Shown: positions 17,349-26,868 of the stretch, piece after piece
Position numbering within the stretch: position 1 is the stretch's first letter
Layout: each line of letters begins with the position of its first letter
NCBI GenBank assembly: GCA_016281815.1
Contig: JAEEJK010000092.1
Coordinates: 1 to 49,705 of the forward strand
From: Prevotella sp.
Lineage (GTDB): Bacteria; Bacteroidota; Bacteroidia; Bacteroidales; Bacteroidaceae
Direction of reading: 5' to 3'
DNA length: 49,705 nucleotides
Notes under the pieces: generated by a model
What the model was told of the DNA's origin: nothing
Database searches by the model: none
The model's input: only the letters and a program-made list of their open reading frames with translations
Made by a program: the position numbers and the translations under genes

Positions 17349-20243
17349 TCATCTTTGGTCACGGTTGCCCCATTTTTTGTCATATCTCCCTTCGGTGTCT
17401 TTCTTGCCGCCAAACATATGGAGCCGGTAGCGCACATGGAGCATGGCGTATGAGTTGATGCTGTTGTAGCGGGTGTCGCTGCGCCCGGTGGCGCTCACCC
17501 AGCGCTCGTAGTTGCTCTGTTGGCCGAGAAGGTCGTAGAAATTGAGTGCGACGATGAGCGACTTGTCCTTGAGGAAGGTCTTGGAGATCTGACCGTTCCA
17601 CAGCAACTCGTTGGTGTTGGACGAGGGGTCGTTGTATCCACGGCGGCTGCGCTCGTGGATGTTGCTGGAAACCTCGAAGTTATAGGGCAGACGGATGAGG
17701 AACTGACCGCCGTAGTTGAACTGCCATGTGTCGAGATTGGCCGTGGGCTGGAGTTCGTTGCGCGTGTGCTGATAGTTGCACCAGCCATCGAGCGTCACCT
17801 CAAGCCAGTCGTTGCGGTAACTCAGGTTCAGGCGCTCCGACACGTTGATGGAGCGGGTGGTGTTTTTCTGTGCGTCGGCCTTGGCCTGTGCCACATAGTT
17901 CACATAGTTATTATATCGCGCGCGGGTGTCGGTGCCGATGTTCCAATGTGCCGTGGAGTCGATGGCGGTGTTGAACGTGAAGCCGCCGTTCATGTTCCAG
18001 TTGCCGTTGATGTTCTCAGGTCTTGAGATGCTGCCGCCTGTCTCAGCATTGTAGCGCACGAGGTTGGAGATGCTGTTGCGCACATGGCGGTAGTTGGCAT
18101 AGACCACGACAGAGCGCTTGTAGCGCGTGATGTAGTTGTTGTAGTAGAGGTTCAGCGAGTTGGTGAACGATGGTTTCAGACCGGGGTTGCCCTGTGTGAT
18201 GTAGAGGGGGTTGGAGTCGTCGGTGATGTCGAGCAACTGAGTGATGTCGGGCTGTTGTGTGTCGCCACGGTACTGGAGGCGGAGCGTGCTCTGCTCGCTG
18301 AAGTTGTAGCGGAAGTCGAATGTCGGTGTCAGGTTCGTCACGTTTCGCACGGTGTCCACGTAGATTCCCCGGTAGTCCTGGATGTAATTGGAGTGCTGCG
18401 GCTGCATGAGGAAACCGACGTTGTAGTCGTATTTCTCCTGCTTGTAGCGCAGGGTCAGACGCATGTTGTGGATATAGTTCTTATACTCGGAGAATCGGCT
18501 GAGTGAGCGGTCGAGGAAACCGTCCATCTTGTCGTAGACAGGGGTGAGCCATGTGTCCCAGTCACGGTATTGGGGAGTGATGCCGGCAAAGATATTGGTT
18601 GGCTCATGACTGAAGTCATAGGTCTTGCGGTCGCTCTTGTTCTGGTTGTAGCGCAGTTCATAACTGGCCTGCAGATGGGCGCCTTTCCACAGGGGTTCAC
18701 TGTAAGTCGCGCTGGCCACATAGCCGCTGCTGTTGCTGGGTGTGAAGTTGTAACGGGCGGTGAAATACGTCGAGTCCTGTCCGGCCTGATTCTTCACCTG
18801 AAACAGTTCCACCTCGTTGTCGGAGGTGTTGCGCTGCTCGTTCTTGCCGCCGCTTGCCTCTACGCGAACCATGACATTGCGGCCCTTCGAGTTCAACCTG
18901 CGGTACATTTGCAGCATGGCCCAGAAATTGCGGTTCTCGCCATAGTTCAGACTCGCCTGTTTGTTGTGGTTCACCACCTTTCCTCTGCTGCTCAGTTCGG
19001 TGATGCTCTGAGGACTCAGCGGGTCGGCAACGTAGAGGTATGGGTCATCTGTGAACGTGGCTGCAGTGCTCGTGTTCGTGCCGTCGCTGGTGCCCGTGCT
19101 GCCATTGGCACGCATCAGCAGGTTGGTCAGTGAGTCGGGTTTCCATTCCAGTCTCACGTTGCCCCACCAGTTGTTGCTCCGTGACAGGCTTTTGGAATTG
19201 TTATTGGAAAAGGTGCGGTAGTCCTGGCTGTAAAAACTCTCGCTCGTCACCTCGTTCTGGTTGTCGCCGTTGCGGTGGTTCCATCTCACGTTGGCATCGA
19301 TCTTCAGTTTTTTGCCGTCATCGTAGTTCAGGTTCGTGCCCAGCATCTTGCGGGTGTTCAGACCGCGGCGGTTCCACCAGCCAGCGTTCTCATCCTTGTT
19401 GTTCAGGTTGCCGATGAGCATGATGCGTGTCTTGTCTGTGAAACTGCTGCCCATGCCGCGGGTGGCATAGCGGTCTTTGGTGCCGCCGGCAATGTCGAGG
19501 TTGGTCATGTAACCGTGGTTCATTCCCCTCTTGATGGTGAAGTCGAGCACCGTTTCCCTCTCGCCGTCGTCAATGCCGGTGATGCGCGACTGGTCGCTCT
19601 GCTGGTCATAGAACTTCACATTCTGGATGATGTTCACGGGCAAGTTTTTCAGGGCTGACTCGGTGTCGCCGAGCATGAACTCCTTGCCGTCGACAAGGAT
19701 TTTCTTCACCTCCTTGCCGTTGATGGTGATGTTGCCGTCTTCATCGACCTCTGCGCCAGGCATCCGCTTGATGAGTTCCTCAATCGGTGAACCTTCCGGT
19801 GTGCGGTAGGCTTCGGGGTTGTAAACCAGCGTATCTTTCTTGGCGATGACCTGCGCGGCACGGCCCGTGACGACCGTTTCTTTCAGCAGCACGGCATCGG
19901 GCGACATCAGCAGTATGCCCAATTCTTGGTTTTGATAGCGGCGCAGTGTCACCTCGCGCTCGATGGTCTGGAAACCGATGGAGGTGATTTTTATGCGGTA
20001 GGTTCCGTTCGACGGTGCCTCCACAGAGAAATTTCCTTTCTCATCGCTCAGCGAACCGCCAACAAAGGTGCTGTCGGCTGCTGTGAACAACTGCACCGTT
20101 GCCTGCACCATCGGTTCTTTCAAGTCGGAGTCGATCAACCGTCCGCTGATGGTCAGTCTTTCATTTTCTTCCTGTGCCGCCACGTCGAGTGAAAGGAGGC
20201 ACAGTGCTAAGAGTGTAATTAAAATCTGTAAATTCTTCTTCAT
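17349..20243 (-). CDS. TonB-dependent receptor with carboxypeptidase-regulatory-like domain (OMP_b-brl_3 type)
   Basis: 964 residues. Signal peptide MKKNLQILITLLALCLLSLDVAAQ, then a transthyretin-like domain (residues about 30-110, TISGRLID...GNFSVEAP), a plug region (about 115-230 with GSPIEELIKRMPGAEVDEDG and INGKEVKKILVDGKEF), and a long beta-barrel with alternating aromatic residues. The plug is of the outer-membrane beta-barrel family 3 type rather than SusC, and no SusD gene is near. It is the last gene of an operon with GH9 and GH43 enzymes (17-nt gap to the double GH43), so import of oligosaccharides or another ligand released by them is plausible. Outer membrane. Confidence 0.85.
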   Translation of the reverse strand: MKKNLQILITLLALCLLSLDVAAQEENERLTISGRLIDSDLKEPMVQATVQLFTAADSTFVGGSLSDEKGNFSVEAPSNGTYRIKITSIGFQTIEREVTLRRYQNQELGILLMSPDAVLLKETVVTGRAAQVIAKKDTLVYNPEAYRTPEGSPIEELIKRMPGAEVDEDGNITINGKEVKKILVDGKEFMLGDTESALKNLPVNIIQNVKFYDQQSDQSRITGIDDGERETVLDFTIKRGMNHGYMTNLDIAGGTKDRYATRGMGSSFTDKTRIMLIGNLNNKDENAGWWNRRGLNTRKMLGTNLNYDDGKKLKIDANVRWNHRNGDNQNEVTSESFYSQDYRTFSNNNSKSLSRSNNWWGNVRLEWKPDSLTNLLMRANGSTGTSDGTNTSTAATFTDDPYLYVADPLSPQSITELSSRGKVVNHNKQASLNYGENRNFWAMLQMYRRLNSKGRNVMVRVEASGGKNEQRNTSDNEVELFQVKNQAGQDSTYFTARYNFTPSNSSGYVASATYSEPLWKGAHLQASYELRYNQNKSDRKTYDFSHEPTNIFAGITPQYRDWDTWLTPVYDKMDGFLDRSLSRFSEYKNYIHNMRLTLRYKQEKYDYNVGFLMQPQHSNYIQDYRGIYVDTVRNVTNLTPTFDFRYNFSEQSTLRLQYRGDTQQPDITQLLDITDDSNPLYITQGNPGLKPSFTNSLNLYYNNYITRYKRSVVVYANYRHVRNSISNLVRYNAETGGSISRPENINGNWNMNGGFTFNTAIDSTAHWNIGTDTRARYNNYVNYVAQAKADAQKNTTRSINVSERLNLSYRNDWLEVTLDGWCNYQHTRNELQPTANLDTWQFNYGGQFLIRLPYNFEVSSNIHERSRRGYNDPSSNTNELLWNGQISKTFLKDKSLIVALNFYDLLGQQSNYERWVSATGRSDTRYNSINSYAMLHVRYRLHMFGGKKDTEGRYDKKWGNRDQR

Positions 20244-20260
20244 TATTTGTATTCAAGTTT

Positions 20261-22285
20261 TTACTCAACTTGCAAGTCCCACTCATCGCGCCAGCGGATG
20301 ACGGGTTTGTCGTTCTCATCGAACTCAATGGGCAGCCAGATGTATCGCGCATCGATGGGATGCCGAGGCCGCCAGATGTCGGCCATGAATATGTACTTGT
20401 CCCCGACAGGCAAAATATAGGTGCTCTGTCCGCCAAAGGTAAGTTCCTGCTTCGGACCGATGCAGGGGTTGGGGTGCTGTGTCCATGGTCCCCAGATGCT
20501 GGGAGCCGAGAACATGCGGGCCTCGTTGGGGTCCCAGCCCGTGCAGCCGGATGTGATCATCCAGTAGGTGCCTTTGTGCTTGAAGATGGCCGGTGCCTCG
20601 TTCTGGCCGCCAGGGGCCACACGGGTATAGCGCCCGGTGTGGTGCAGGTAGTCGCCTGTCAGTTCGGCGATGTGCAGCGTCATGTTTTCCTCCGACGAGA
20701 AGATATGGTAGGCCTTGCCGTCGTCATCTACGTAGAGTGTCATGTCGCGTGACATCTGTCCGGGGGCGAAATCGCGCTTCAGATACTCGTCGTATCCCAT
20801 AGGTGACCCTTCCACCGGCCAGGTGCCGGCATTCGCCCTTGAGGAGTAGAGAAATTTGTAGGGTCCCTCCGGACGGTTGGCGACGGCCACGCCATAGCGT
20901 GCGCTGCTGTAGCCTTTCCCCTTCAGTTCCAGGTGAAACCACATGCAGAATTTTTTGGTCAATGGGTTGTATATCACCTTGGGGCGCTCCAGGATGCAGC
21001 CGCGCTCTATATCGTGTCCGCGCTCGTCGCTCACACTTAGTGCCACGCCGCAGTTGCGCCAGTTCACCAGGTCTTTCGAGGCATAGCACATCACGCCCAC
21101 CAGTCCGTCGCTGGTGCGTTCTGCCTTGTGCTCGCCAAACCAATAATAGGTGTCGCCGTATTTCAACACCCCTCCGCCGTGGGCGTTGATATGGCGCCCG
21201 CTGTCGTCGCGCCACAGTTCACCGCTGCGGATGGTTTTAGACTTCTGCTGTTGTTTGTTCCAGTAGTTCTCCAGGCGCTTGGCTTCGGCCTTTGTGATGT
21301 GAATCACAGAGCCGTGCTTGGGCGATGTGAAGTTGGTCATCTTCATCTTTCCCTCGCCAAAACGGCCCAATGGCGTGAACGTCTTGAAGTCCGTGGTCTC
21401 GACAAAGCCAAAGTTGTGAGGATTCACGCTGTAGATGTCGTACATCAACACCCATTTGTTCTCGCCGATGCGCTTCCACACGTTGGGCGCCTCGCAACCG
21501 CTTCGTTCGGCATCGATCTGCTCTGCATGGTAGTCATCAAAGTGGTTGATGCGGTCGCTGATCATATACTTGATGCCTCCGGGGTTCTCCTGCGACACGT
21601 AGGTCATGAAATAGCACCCGTCGGGCATGGGACAGATGTCGGCATCAAGCACCTGAATCTTTTCATCGGGATACTCGAACAGCAACTGTGGCTCTGTCTC
21701 TAACGTGGTGAATGCCTCGTCGGCATAGGAGTAGTATAGTTTTGTGCGGTCCCCGGCCTGTTGGCGGATGGTGAAATAGACCATCGGCTTGCCGACGGCG
21801 GGGTCCCAGATGGTCTGCGGTGCCCATGCGCAGCCTATCTCGCCGAAGCGCTCGGGGAAGAGTTTGTCGATGCGTGCCACGTGGTGTGTCCAGTGGATGA
21901 GGTCGTCGCTCGCCATCAGTACCAGTCCCCGGTTGTTGCCCCATCCATACTTGTCGGGGCGTTCCCACTGTGTGGTGCGGATGCCTTTCTGCTTTCCGAA
22001 GACATGCAGGTCGGTCATGGCGATATAGAACTTGCCATTCGGTGCGCGGTAGATATGGGGGTCGCGGATGCCATGCTGCTCGGCGATGCTGTCGCCGGAG
22101 ATGATGGGTTCGCCATTGTTCACGGCGGTAAACGTGTAGCCGTCATAACTGATGGCCATAAACAACCCGTGTGTAGGGTCATTGAAGAAGGTGAACAGGT
22201 AGGCGCCCATGTCCTTCTCCCGAATCTGCCGACCATAGCAGCAGAGGGAGATGAGGCAGCAGACGAGAATGATCAGTCGTTTCAT
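20261..22285 (-). CDS. Double-domain glycoside hydrolase family 43 protein
   Basis: 674 residues with signal peptide MKRLIILVCCLISLCCYG. Two five-bladed beta-propeller (GH43-like) halves follow one another. The first (about 25-335) has GIRDPHIYRAPNGKFYIAMTD with the catalytic Asp; the second (about 350-670) opens INAHGGGVLKYGDTYYWFGE, a sequence style seen in GH43 exo-beta-1,3-galactanases (subfamily 24), and carries QMSRDMTLYVDDDGKAYHIF and GQNEAPAIFKHKGTYW with the acid residue. The fusion suggests two linkages of one polymer, perhaps an arabinogalactan, are cut by one protein; the subfamily call is from memory. Operon with GH43, GH9 and the TonB receptor. Periplasmic or surface. Confidence 0.85.
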   Translation of the reverse strand: MKRLIILVCCLISLCCYGRQIREKDMGAYLFTFFNDPTHGLFMAISYDGYTFTAVNNGEPIISGDSIAEQHGIRDPHIYRAPNGKFYIAMTDLHVFGKQKGIRTTQWERPDKYGWGNNRGLVLMASDDLIHWTHHVARIDKLFPERFGEIGCAWAPQTIWDPAVGKPMVYFTIRQQAGDRTKLYYSYADEAFTTLETEPQLLFEYPDEKIQVLDADICPMPDGCYFMTYVSQENPGGIKYMISDRINHFDDYHAEQIDAERSGCEAPNVWKRIGENKWVLMYDIYSVNPHNFGFVETTDFKTFTPLGRFGEGKMKMTNFTSPKHGSVIHITKAEAKRLENYWNKQQQKSKTIRSGELWRDDSGRHINAHGGGVLKYGDTYYWFGEHKAERTSDGLVGVMCYASKDLVNWRNCGVALSVSDERGHDIERGCILERPKVIYNPLTKKFCMWFHLELKGKGYSSARYGVAVANRPEGPYKFLYSSRANAGTWPVEGSPMGYDEYLKRDFAPGQMSRDMTLYVDDDGKAYHIFSSEENMTLHIAELTGDYLHHTGRYTRVAPGGQNEAPAIFKHKGTYWMITSGCTGWDPNEARMFSAPSIWGPWTQHPNPCIGPKQELTFGGQSTYILPVGDKYIFMADIWRPRHPIDARYIWLPIEFDENDKPVIRWRDEWDLQVE

Positions 22286-22322
22286 TTTCTATTTGGTTTT
22301 TTCAAAGAGTCTGTCTCCGTTT

Positions 22323-23312
22323 CTATTCGGTTTTTACAAGGAGTCTGTCTCCGCTCAGGTCCACCTCAAACAGGTGGGGGGTGCGCACGGTTCGGCCACG
22401 GGCGTCCTTCTTGTGATAATGGACGGACATCATCCATTGGCCGTCGAAGCGCTGGAAAAGCATGGAATGGCCATAACCCGGTGGTGTGATGGGCAATGGC
22501 TCTTGTGTCCACGGACCGTCGAGGGTGCCGCTCTCGGAATAGGCCACACCCTGGGTATAGACATCAAAGACCCATGAAGTCCATAGCATGCCCAGTCTTC
22601 CTGTCGCCGTGCGGAAGAGCCACGGACCATCGGTCACTTTGTTCCAGGTGATTTCTCCTTGGTCGTTTTTCTCCCTGCTCCAGGGCGAGTCGCTGGCGCG
22701 GAAGAGCACTTTCGGTTCGCCGACGGTGCCGCTGAGGTCGGGCTTCAGTTCTATCTTTTCTATCGTTCCGTTCCAGTTCTGCAACCATTCGCCGCAAAAA
22801 ACCAGATAGGGCTTTCCGTCAAGGTCTTTCCAATATGTGCCGTCGAGTGTGGGACGGGTGGCTGGCAGGTAGGTGGCATCGCCAAACGCACGGTAAGGTC
22901 CCATGGGATTGTCGGCACGCAACACCTGTGAGGCACGGCGCTCGATGACGTTGCCGCGCACCGTGTCAATCTTCACCGCCTGGTTGGTGAAAGTCGCGAA
23001 ATAGTAGTACCACTCGTCACCCGTCCGGTGCAGTTCGGCTGCCCATATCATCGGACGGGGTCCCATCCATGAGTCGGCCTCAAATTCTGTGACGCGGAAG
23101 GGACCTTCCCACAGCCGCAAGTCGGCACTGCGCCACATCATGCCGCCCGTGCCCGTCATGTAGTACATCTGCGATGCCTTGTCGGCCAGTATGGTAGGGT
23201 CGCTCAGGCGGATGGAGTCGAGGGGCACGTCTTTGCGCACCTGCCAGCCACGCTGTGCCGAGGCGGTGAGCAGGCAGAAGGCCATCAGGCAGAGGAATGT
23301 CAGTCTCTTCAT
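22323..23312 (-). CDS. Glycoside hydrolase family 43 protein
   Basis: About 329 residues from the ATG at 23312, which gives MKRLTFLCLMAFCLLTASAQ as a signal peptide; two codons upstream an alternative start gives MPMKRL. It is one five-bladed beta-propeller: IRLSDPTILADKASQMYYMTGTG holds the likely catalytic base Asp, and IWAAELH near residue 90 and the later KDLDGKPYLVF and PWLFRTATGRLGMLW are usual GH43 blade signatures. Likely substrates of the family are arabinosyl, xylosyl or galactosyl linkages. Gaps of 17 nt to GH9 and 37 nt to the double GH43 place it in the operon. Exported. Confidence 0.85.
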   Translation of the reverse strand: MKRLTFLCLMAFCLLTASAQRGWQVRKDVPLDSIRLSDPTILADKASQMYYMTGTGGMMWRSADLRLWEGPFRVTEFEADSWMGPRPMIWAAELHRTGDEWYYYFATFTNQAVKIDTVRGNVIERRASQVLRADNPMGPYRAFGDATYLPATRPTLDGTYWKDLDGKPYLVFCGEWLQNWNGTIEKIELKPDLSGTVGEPKVLFRASDSPWSREKNDQGEITWNKVTDGPWLFRTATGRLGMLWTSWVFDVYTQGVAYSESGTLDGPWTQEPLPITPPGYGHSMLFQRFDGQWMMSVHYHKKDARGRTVRTPHLFEVDLSGDRLLVKTE

Positions 23313-23329
23313 GGGCATGGTTGGTTGTG

Positions 23330-25963
23330 TTACTGTCCTCGTTCAATCACTGCTTTGAATGCGGAACCGAAGATGATGTACTGCGTGTTGCCGGCAATGG
23401 TTCCCTCGTTCTGTCCCCACAGGAATGGCCAGTCGTCGAAGTTCTCGAAGTGGTCGGGTTTGCGGAACAGCAGTCCCGGTGCTACGTTGCCTGGTATGAA
23501 CGAGAAGTCGGCACGGTTGTTGCCGTAAAACACCTGTTTGGGACGGGCGGCTCCCACCACGGCCACAAACGAGTAGTTGTGGTAGGGATGGCAGCCGTAG
23601 AGCCAGTTGGCCACCCGATAGACCTCATCCTTTCCGACGATGTCGGGGAAGTAGATATGCGCATAGTTGACGGCGATGCCGAAGTTGAGCACCATGTTCA
23701 CTCCTGCCCAGTTGCCCAGTCCGATGGGTACTCCGTAGGGGTTCTGCTTGTCGAAGTTCTGGATGTAGTCTCTGTACTGCTCGACATAGGGGCGCAGTTT
23801 CTTGCGGTAAGCCTCATCCATAAATGGAATGGCATCGAGTGCCGTCTGCATGTTGGAAGAAAGATTCAGGTCCAGGGCATCCCATATCTGTTTCTCAAAA
23901 TTGCTGAGATACTGCTTTTCCTGTGTGGCTCCGTACAACTGCAGGTTGGTCGCCATGTCGCCGAGTCGTTCGCGGTTGGCACGGCTCCGTTGCATCAGTT
24001 TCTGACGTTTCTTGTCAGGGGTGTTGTTCATATTGCGTCTTCCGAAGTTGTCGTCCCAGTTGTTGTCTTCGTCCATCTGGCGGTTTCTGGTGGCTGAGCG
24101 TTGCTTGATCAGTTCTGTCGCTTCCTGCATCAGCCGCTTCGACTGTGTGAGGGCCCGTGCGGCCAGGTCGTCGTTGTAGCCTCTGAGGGCATGGCTTGCT
24201 GCGGCAAACATTGTGGCTGCGCGCAGGTCGAGTTGCGGACTGCGTGTGGTGAAGGCCCACATGTCGTCGGGTGTGCCGCTGCGCTTGCCGTCGGCAGAAA
24301 CCTCATAGGGCTTCAGGGACGGGTCGTAGTGCAGGCCGTCGGTGATGGAGGCAGCATCGCCTAAGTGGTGGTAGTTGTCGAGGATGGAGTTGGATAGGGT
24401 AGAGGCCATGTGTCCGATTTGCTCGGCCTGCGCCACGAGGTTCAATGTGCCGTGCTCGATGAACTGCAGGATATCGGGCACGCCGTCGGGACGGTGCAGT
24501 TCGACATACCGCTGCTTTTGGCTGACAAATGTCTCATCACGCTGGGGCTTGAACAGTTCCCAGGCCCGGATGAAGTTCTGCACGACATTGATGTTGGAGC
24601 CGGTCTCGATGTCGAAGTCGCCGGCATCGAAGAAACCTCCGATATTCAGACCGGGGATGAGTTCCAGTGGCTTGTATTTGGTGTCGGTCGTCTGACCTTG
24701 GCTGTGCAGGTCGAAGTGGTCGCTCGGCGGGGCTTGCAGATAGCCTTCCTTGAACGGCTCTCCGTGCCAGGTGCGGTAGCCTTCGGTGACATACATGTGG
24801 TTCATGTGGATGGGCACCCACACGTCTGTCGTGGCATCTGTGATCTTCTCATAGACCCGCTCATCGATGAGGAAGTTGTTGGTCTTGGTATTTCCGTACT
24901 GGATATAGTAGATGCCCGGTTGTTGGACGCTTGAGAAATCAAATTTGACATAATTATACTTAAAGTAGGGCCCCCATGCTTGGATGTCACCTTTGAAGGC
25001 CTGCTCGGTGGTGCCGTCGTCCTTGATGCGCATGAGCGAGGCGTTGCTCAGCGGTTGGTCCTGCTTGTCGAGTTCGATGACGGCCACTTTGGGCTGGTTG
25101 GGGATATAACCCACCTGTGAGAATCCGATGTTGGGCTGGCGAATCCATCCGGGGATGGCATGGGGCTCCACGGTCCAGGTCACCACCTTGCCTGTCTTTC
25201 CCTTTGGCAGAACGCTCCTGAGCACAAACCAACCGTTCTGCGCCAACATTCGTCCGTCGAACAGTTGAAGTTCGGCATCGCTGCTACTGATGGTGACCAT
25301 CCTTTCAGGGGCATCCGAGGCCATTGTGATGGCATGTCCTGTCTCGATGGGTAACGGGTCCACGAAACGATCGGTACCACGGTCGTCGTAGGTCTTGAAT
25401 CCCTTAAACTGCCTGGGCTTCTGACTGTTGGGACGAGTGATGGTCTGGCTGGTGGCATAGCGGGGGAAACGGTTCAGCCGCCCGTCCATGGAGAAGGTCT
25501 TCAGCCAATATTGCGAGGGGAGGAACTCCAGGTTGAAGCCTGCCTCTCCGGCCAGTTTCTCTGGAACGGGCTTGTCGAGCCAGACGGCTATCTCCACAGC
25601 CTTCCCCTTCGCGGTTACCACGAGGCGGCTGTCAAACTCGTAGTCATCATAGCGGAGCCCCACCTCGATGGTCTGTTTCTCTTTGTCCACCTTGCGGCTC
25701 GTCATTTTCGGCACCAGGTCCCACTGTTCGGGGGTGTTGTTCAGACGCACGGCTCCGCCTTGTATCGTTCTTACACCATGATGGATAATCTCGATGCCGG
25801 AGTTCTTCTCGTCGTTGAAGCCGCCGTTGAAACTGTTGCTGAACACCAGCACGTTCACTCCTTGTCTTTCGAAGTATTCCAGGTCGTTGAGTTTGAGGTC
25901 TTGCGCCACCGCCATGACATTCGTGGCCATGGCAATGATAATGGATAATAATGTTCTCTTCAT
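23330..25963 (-). CDS. Glycoside hydrolase family 9 with N-terminal CelD-type Ig domain
   Basis: 877 residues with signal peptide MKRTLLSIIIAMATNVMAVAQ. Around residue 280, NIGFSQVGYIPNQPKVAVIE opens the Ig-like CelD_N domain that precedes GH9 catalytic domains. The (alpha/alpha)6 barrel has FFDAGDFDIETGSN near residue 440, where the DAGD aspartates position the water and act as base, HPYHNYSFVAVVG in place of the usual His motif, and WGQNEGTIAGNTQ near residue 850 with the catalytic Glu. The first 260 residues are an unrecognised beta-rich region. Most GH9 enzymes are endoglucanases, but partner GH43 genes make a hemicellulose or pectin side-chain target equally possible. First gene of the operon. 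Confidence 0.88.
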   Translation of the reverse strand: MKRTLLSIIIAMATNVMAVAQDLKLNDLEYFERQGVNVLVFSNSFNGGFNDEKNSGIEIIHHGVRTIQGGAVRLNNTPEQWDLVPKMTSRKVDKEKQTIEVGLRYDDYEFDSRLVVTAKGKAVEIAVWLDKPVPEKLAGEAGFNLEFLPSQYWLKTFSMDGRLNRFPRYATSQTITRPNSQKPRQFKGFKTYDDRGTDRFVDPLPIETGHAITMASDAPERMVTISSSDAELQLFDGRMLAQNGWFVLRSVLPKGKTGKVVTWTVEPHAIPGWIRQPNIGFSQVGYIPNQPKVAVIELDKQDQPLSNASLMRIKDDGTTEQAFKGDIQAWGPYFKYNYVKFDFSSVQQPGIYYIQYGNTKTNNFLIDERVYEKITDATTDVWVPIHMNHMYVTEGYRTWHGEPFKEGYLQAPPSDHFDLHSQGQTTDTKYKPLELIPGLNIGGFFDAGDFDIETGSNINVVQNFIRAWELFKPQRDETFVSQKQRYVELHRPDGVPDILQFIEHGTLNLVAQAEQIGHMASTLSNSILDNYHHLGDAASITDGLHYDPSLKPYEVSADGKRSGTPDDMWAFTTRSPQLDLRAATMFAAASHALRGYNDDLAARALTQSKRLMQEATELIKQRSATRNRQMDEDNNWDDNFGRRNMNNTPDKKRQKLMQRSRANRERLGDMATNLQLYGATQEKQYLSNFEKQIWDALDLNLSSNMQTALDAIPFMDEAYRKKLRPYVEQYRDYIQNFDKQNPYGVPIGLGNWAGVNMVLNFGIAVNYAHIYFPDIVGKDEVYRVANWLYGCHPYHNYSFVAVVGAARPKQVFYGNNRADFSFIPGNVAPGLLFRKPDHFENFDDWPFLWGQNEGTIAGNTQYIIFGSAFKAVIERGQ

Positions 25964-25985
25964 CGGTATGTCGTTTAAAACTTTA

Positions 25986-26016
25986 CAAAAATAAGCAAAA
26001 ACGGTGAGAAATCAAG
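25986..26016 (-). promoter_or_regulatory. Promoter of the GH9-GH43-GH43-TonB receptor operon
   Basis: TATTTTTG on the minus strand (25993-25986) with CTTG 19 nt before it (26016-26013). The -7 box is a full match; the -33 box has one mismatch. The GH9 start codon lies about 23 nt downstream. Confidence 0.5.
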
Positions 26017-26188
26017 ATGACTATTTGCAAAATGAAACAAATGTGCTTAAAAGGGATACAAACAATACCGTTTCGCCAAAATGAAAGCACTTAAAATAGC
26101 AGAAACGACACATTTCGAGGGTTGGGACTGCTTTTGTCGCAAAAGCGGACTTGTGTCGCAACGAGAAGAGGACAAAACGGGTCGTCAT

Positions 26189-26221
26189 TTTGGGATGAGG
26201 GCAAAAAGGGGAGTAACTTTG
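26189..26221 (+). promoter_or_regulatory. Promoter of the PepSY-like gene
   Basis: TTTG (26189-26192), 21-nt spacer, TAACTTTG (26214-26221): a full match to both Bacteroidetes boxes, 78 nt before the ATG at 26299. Confidence 0.65.
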
Positions 26222-26298
26222 CATTGTCAAAAGGAACAAACCACTTCCTGAAGACATTAAAAGAAACAACAAAGTAAAAACAAAAAAAGAACAACAAT

Positions 26299-26742
26299 AT
26301 GAAAAAGTCAGTTTTATTTCTCTCAGCACTTTTCTGCATGATGATGCAGAGTGTCTCCTCTTTCGCAAGCGACACATTCATCCCTGCAGAGCAGTTGCCG
26401 GCAGCAGCCAAGGCCTTCATCGCAAATACTTTCCCCGGACAGGAAATCTCCTATGCCAAGGTGGATACCGATTTTGCCAGCAAGACCTATGAGGTATGTC
26501 TGAACAGTGGCATCGAGGTGGAGTTTGACAAGTGCGGTACATGGGACAAGGTGGATTGCAACTACAACGCTGTTCCGGCACATCTGATACCTGCCTGCAT
26601 CGCCATGTATGTGAAAACACAGTTTGCTGACGCCACTGTTGTCAAGATTGACAAAGATCGCAATGGCTATAACGTGGAATTGTCCAACGAACTGGAATTG
26701 AGATTCAACAAGCATGGGCAACTGATTGACATCGACGAATGA
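26299..26742 (+). CDS. PepSY-like exported protein
   Basis: 147 residues: signal peptide MKKSVLFLSALFCMMMQSVSSFA, then two repeats of about 55 residues of the PepSY-like (DUF2874) type. The first has LPAAAKAFIANTFPGQEISYAKVD and ends VEFDKCGTWDKVDC; the second has IPACIAMYVKTQFADATVVKID and ends LRFNKHGQLIDID. Members are small periplasmic proteins of Bacteroidetes with the fold of beta-lactamase inhibitor-like proteins; their ligand is unknown. It has its own strong promoter. Confidence 0.88.
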   Translation: MKKSVLFLSALFCMMMQSVSSFASDTFIPAEQLPAAAKAFIANTFPGQEISYAKVDTDFASKTYEVCLNSGIEVEFDKCGTWDKVDCNYNAVPAHLIPACIAMYVKTQFADATVVKIDKDRNGYNVELSNELELRFNKHGQLIDIDE

Positions 26743-26811
26743 GAAAAGACTGATTCGTATTGGAAGACTCCCCGTAATTTGCGGAAACTGAATAAAAGTA
26801 TTATCTTTGCA

Positions 26812-26819
26812 AGTCAAAG
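26812..26819 (+). promoter_or_regulatory. -7 box for the carboxypeptidase-regulatory-like gene
   Basis: TATCTTTG at 26812-26819 matches the -7 consensus exactly. The best -33 candidate, ACTG ending at 26790, is poor. The start codon is about 50 nt downstream. Confidence 0.45.
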
Positions 26820-26868
26820 GTAATACTTTTTGCATTTCATCACTTCAACTCCACCACATTTCTGCCGA

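Larger units (their letters stand above)
25964..26298. other. Divergent intergenic region with two promoters and a hairpin
   Basis: Carries the minus-strand promoter of the GH9 operon (25986-26016), the plus-strand promoter of the PepSY-like gene (26189-26221), and a perfect 7-bp hairpin GCTTTTG-TCG-CAAAAGC (26130-26146), with TGTCGCAA repeated at 26136 and 26154. These could be a regulator site for one or both genes. No ORF is credible here. Confidence 0.6.

Noticed and set aside
17349..20243. SusC of a SusC/SusD pair
   Set aside because: The plug and barrel style is of the OMP_b-brl_3 type and no SusD-like gene is adjacent.
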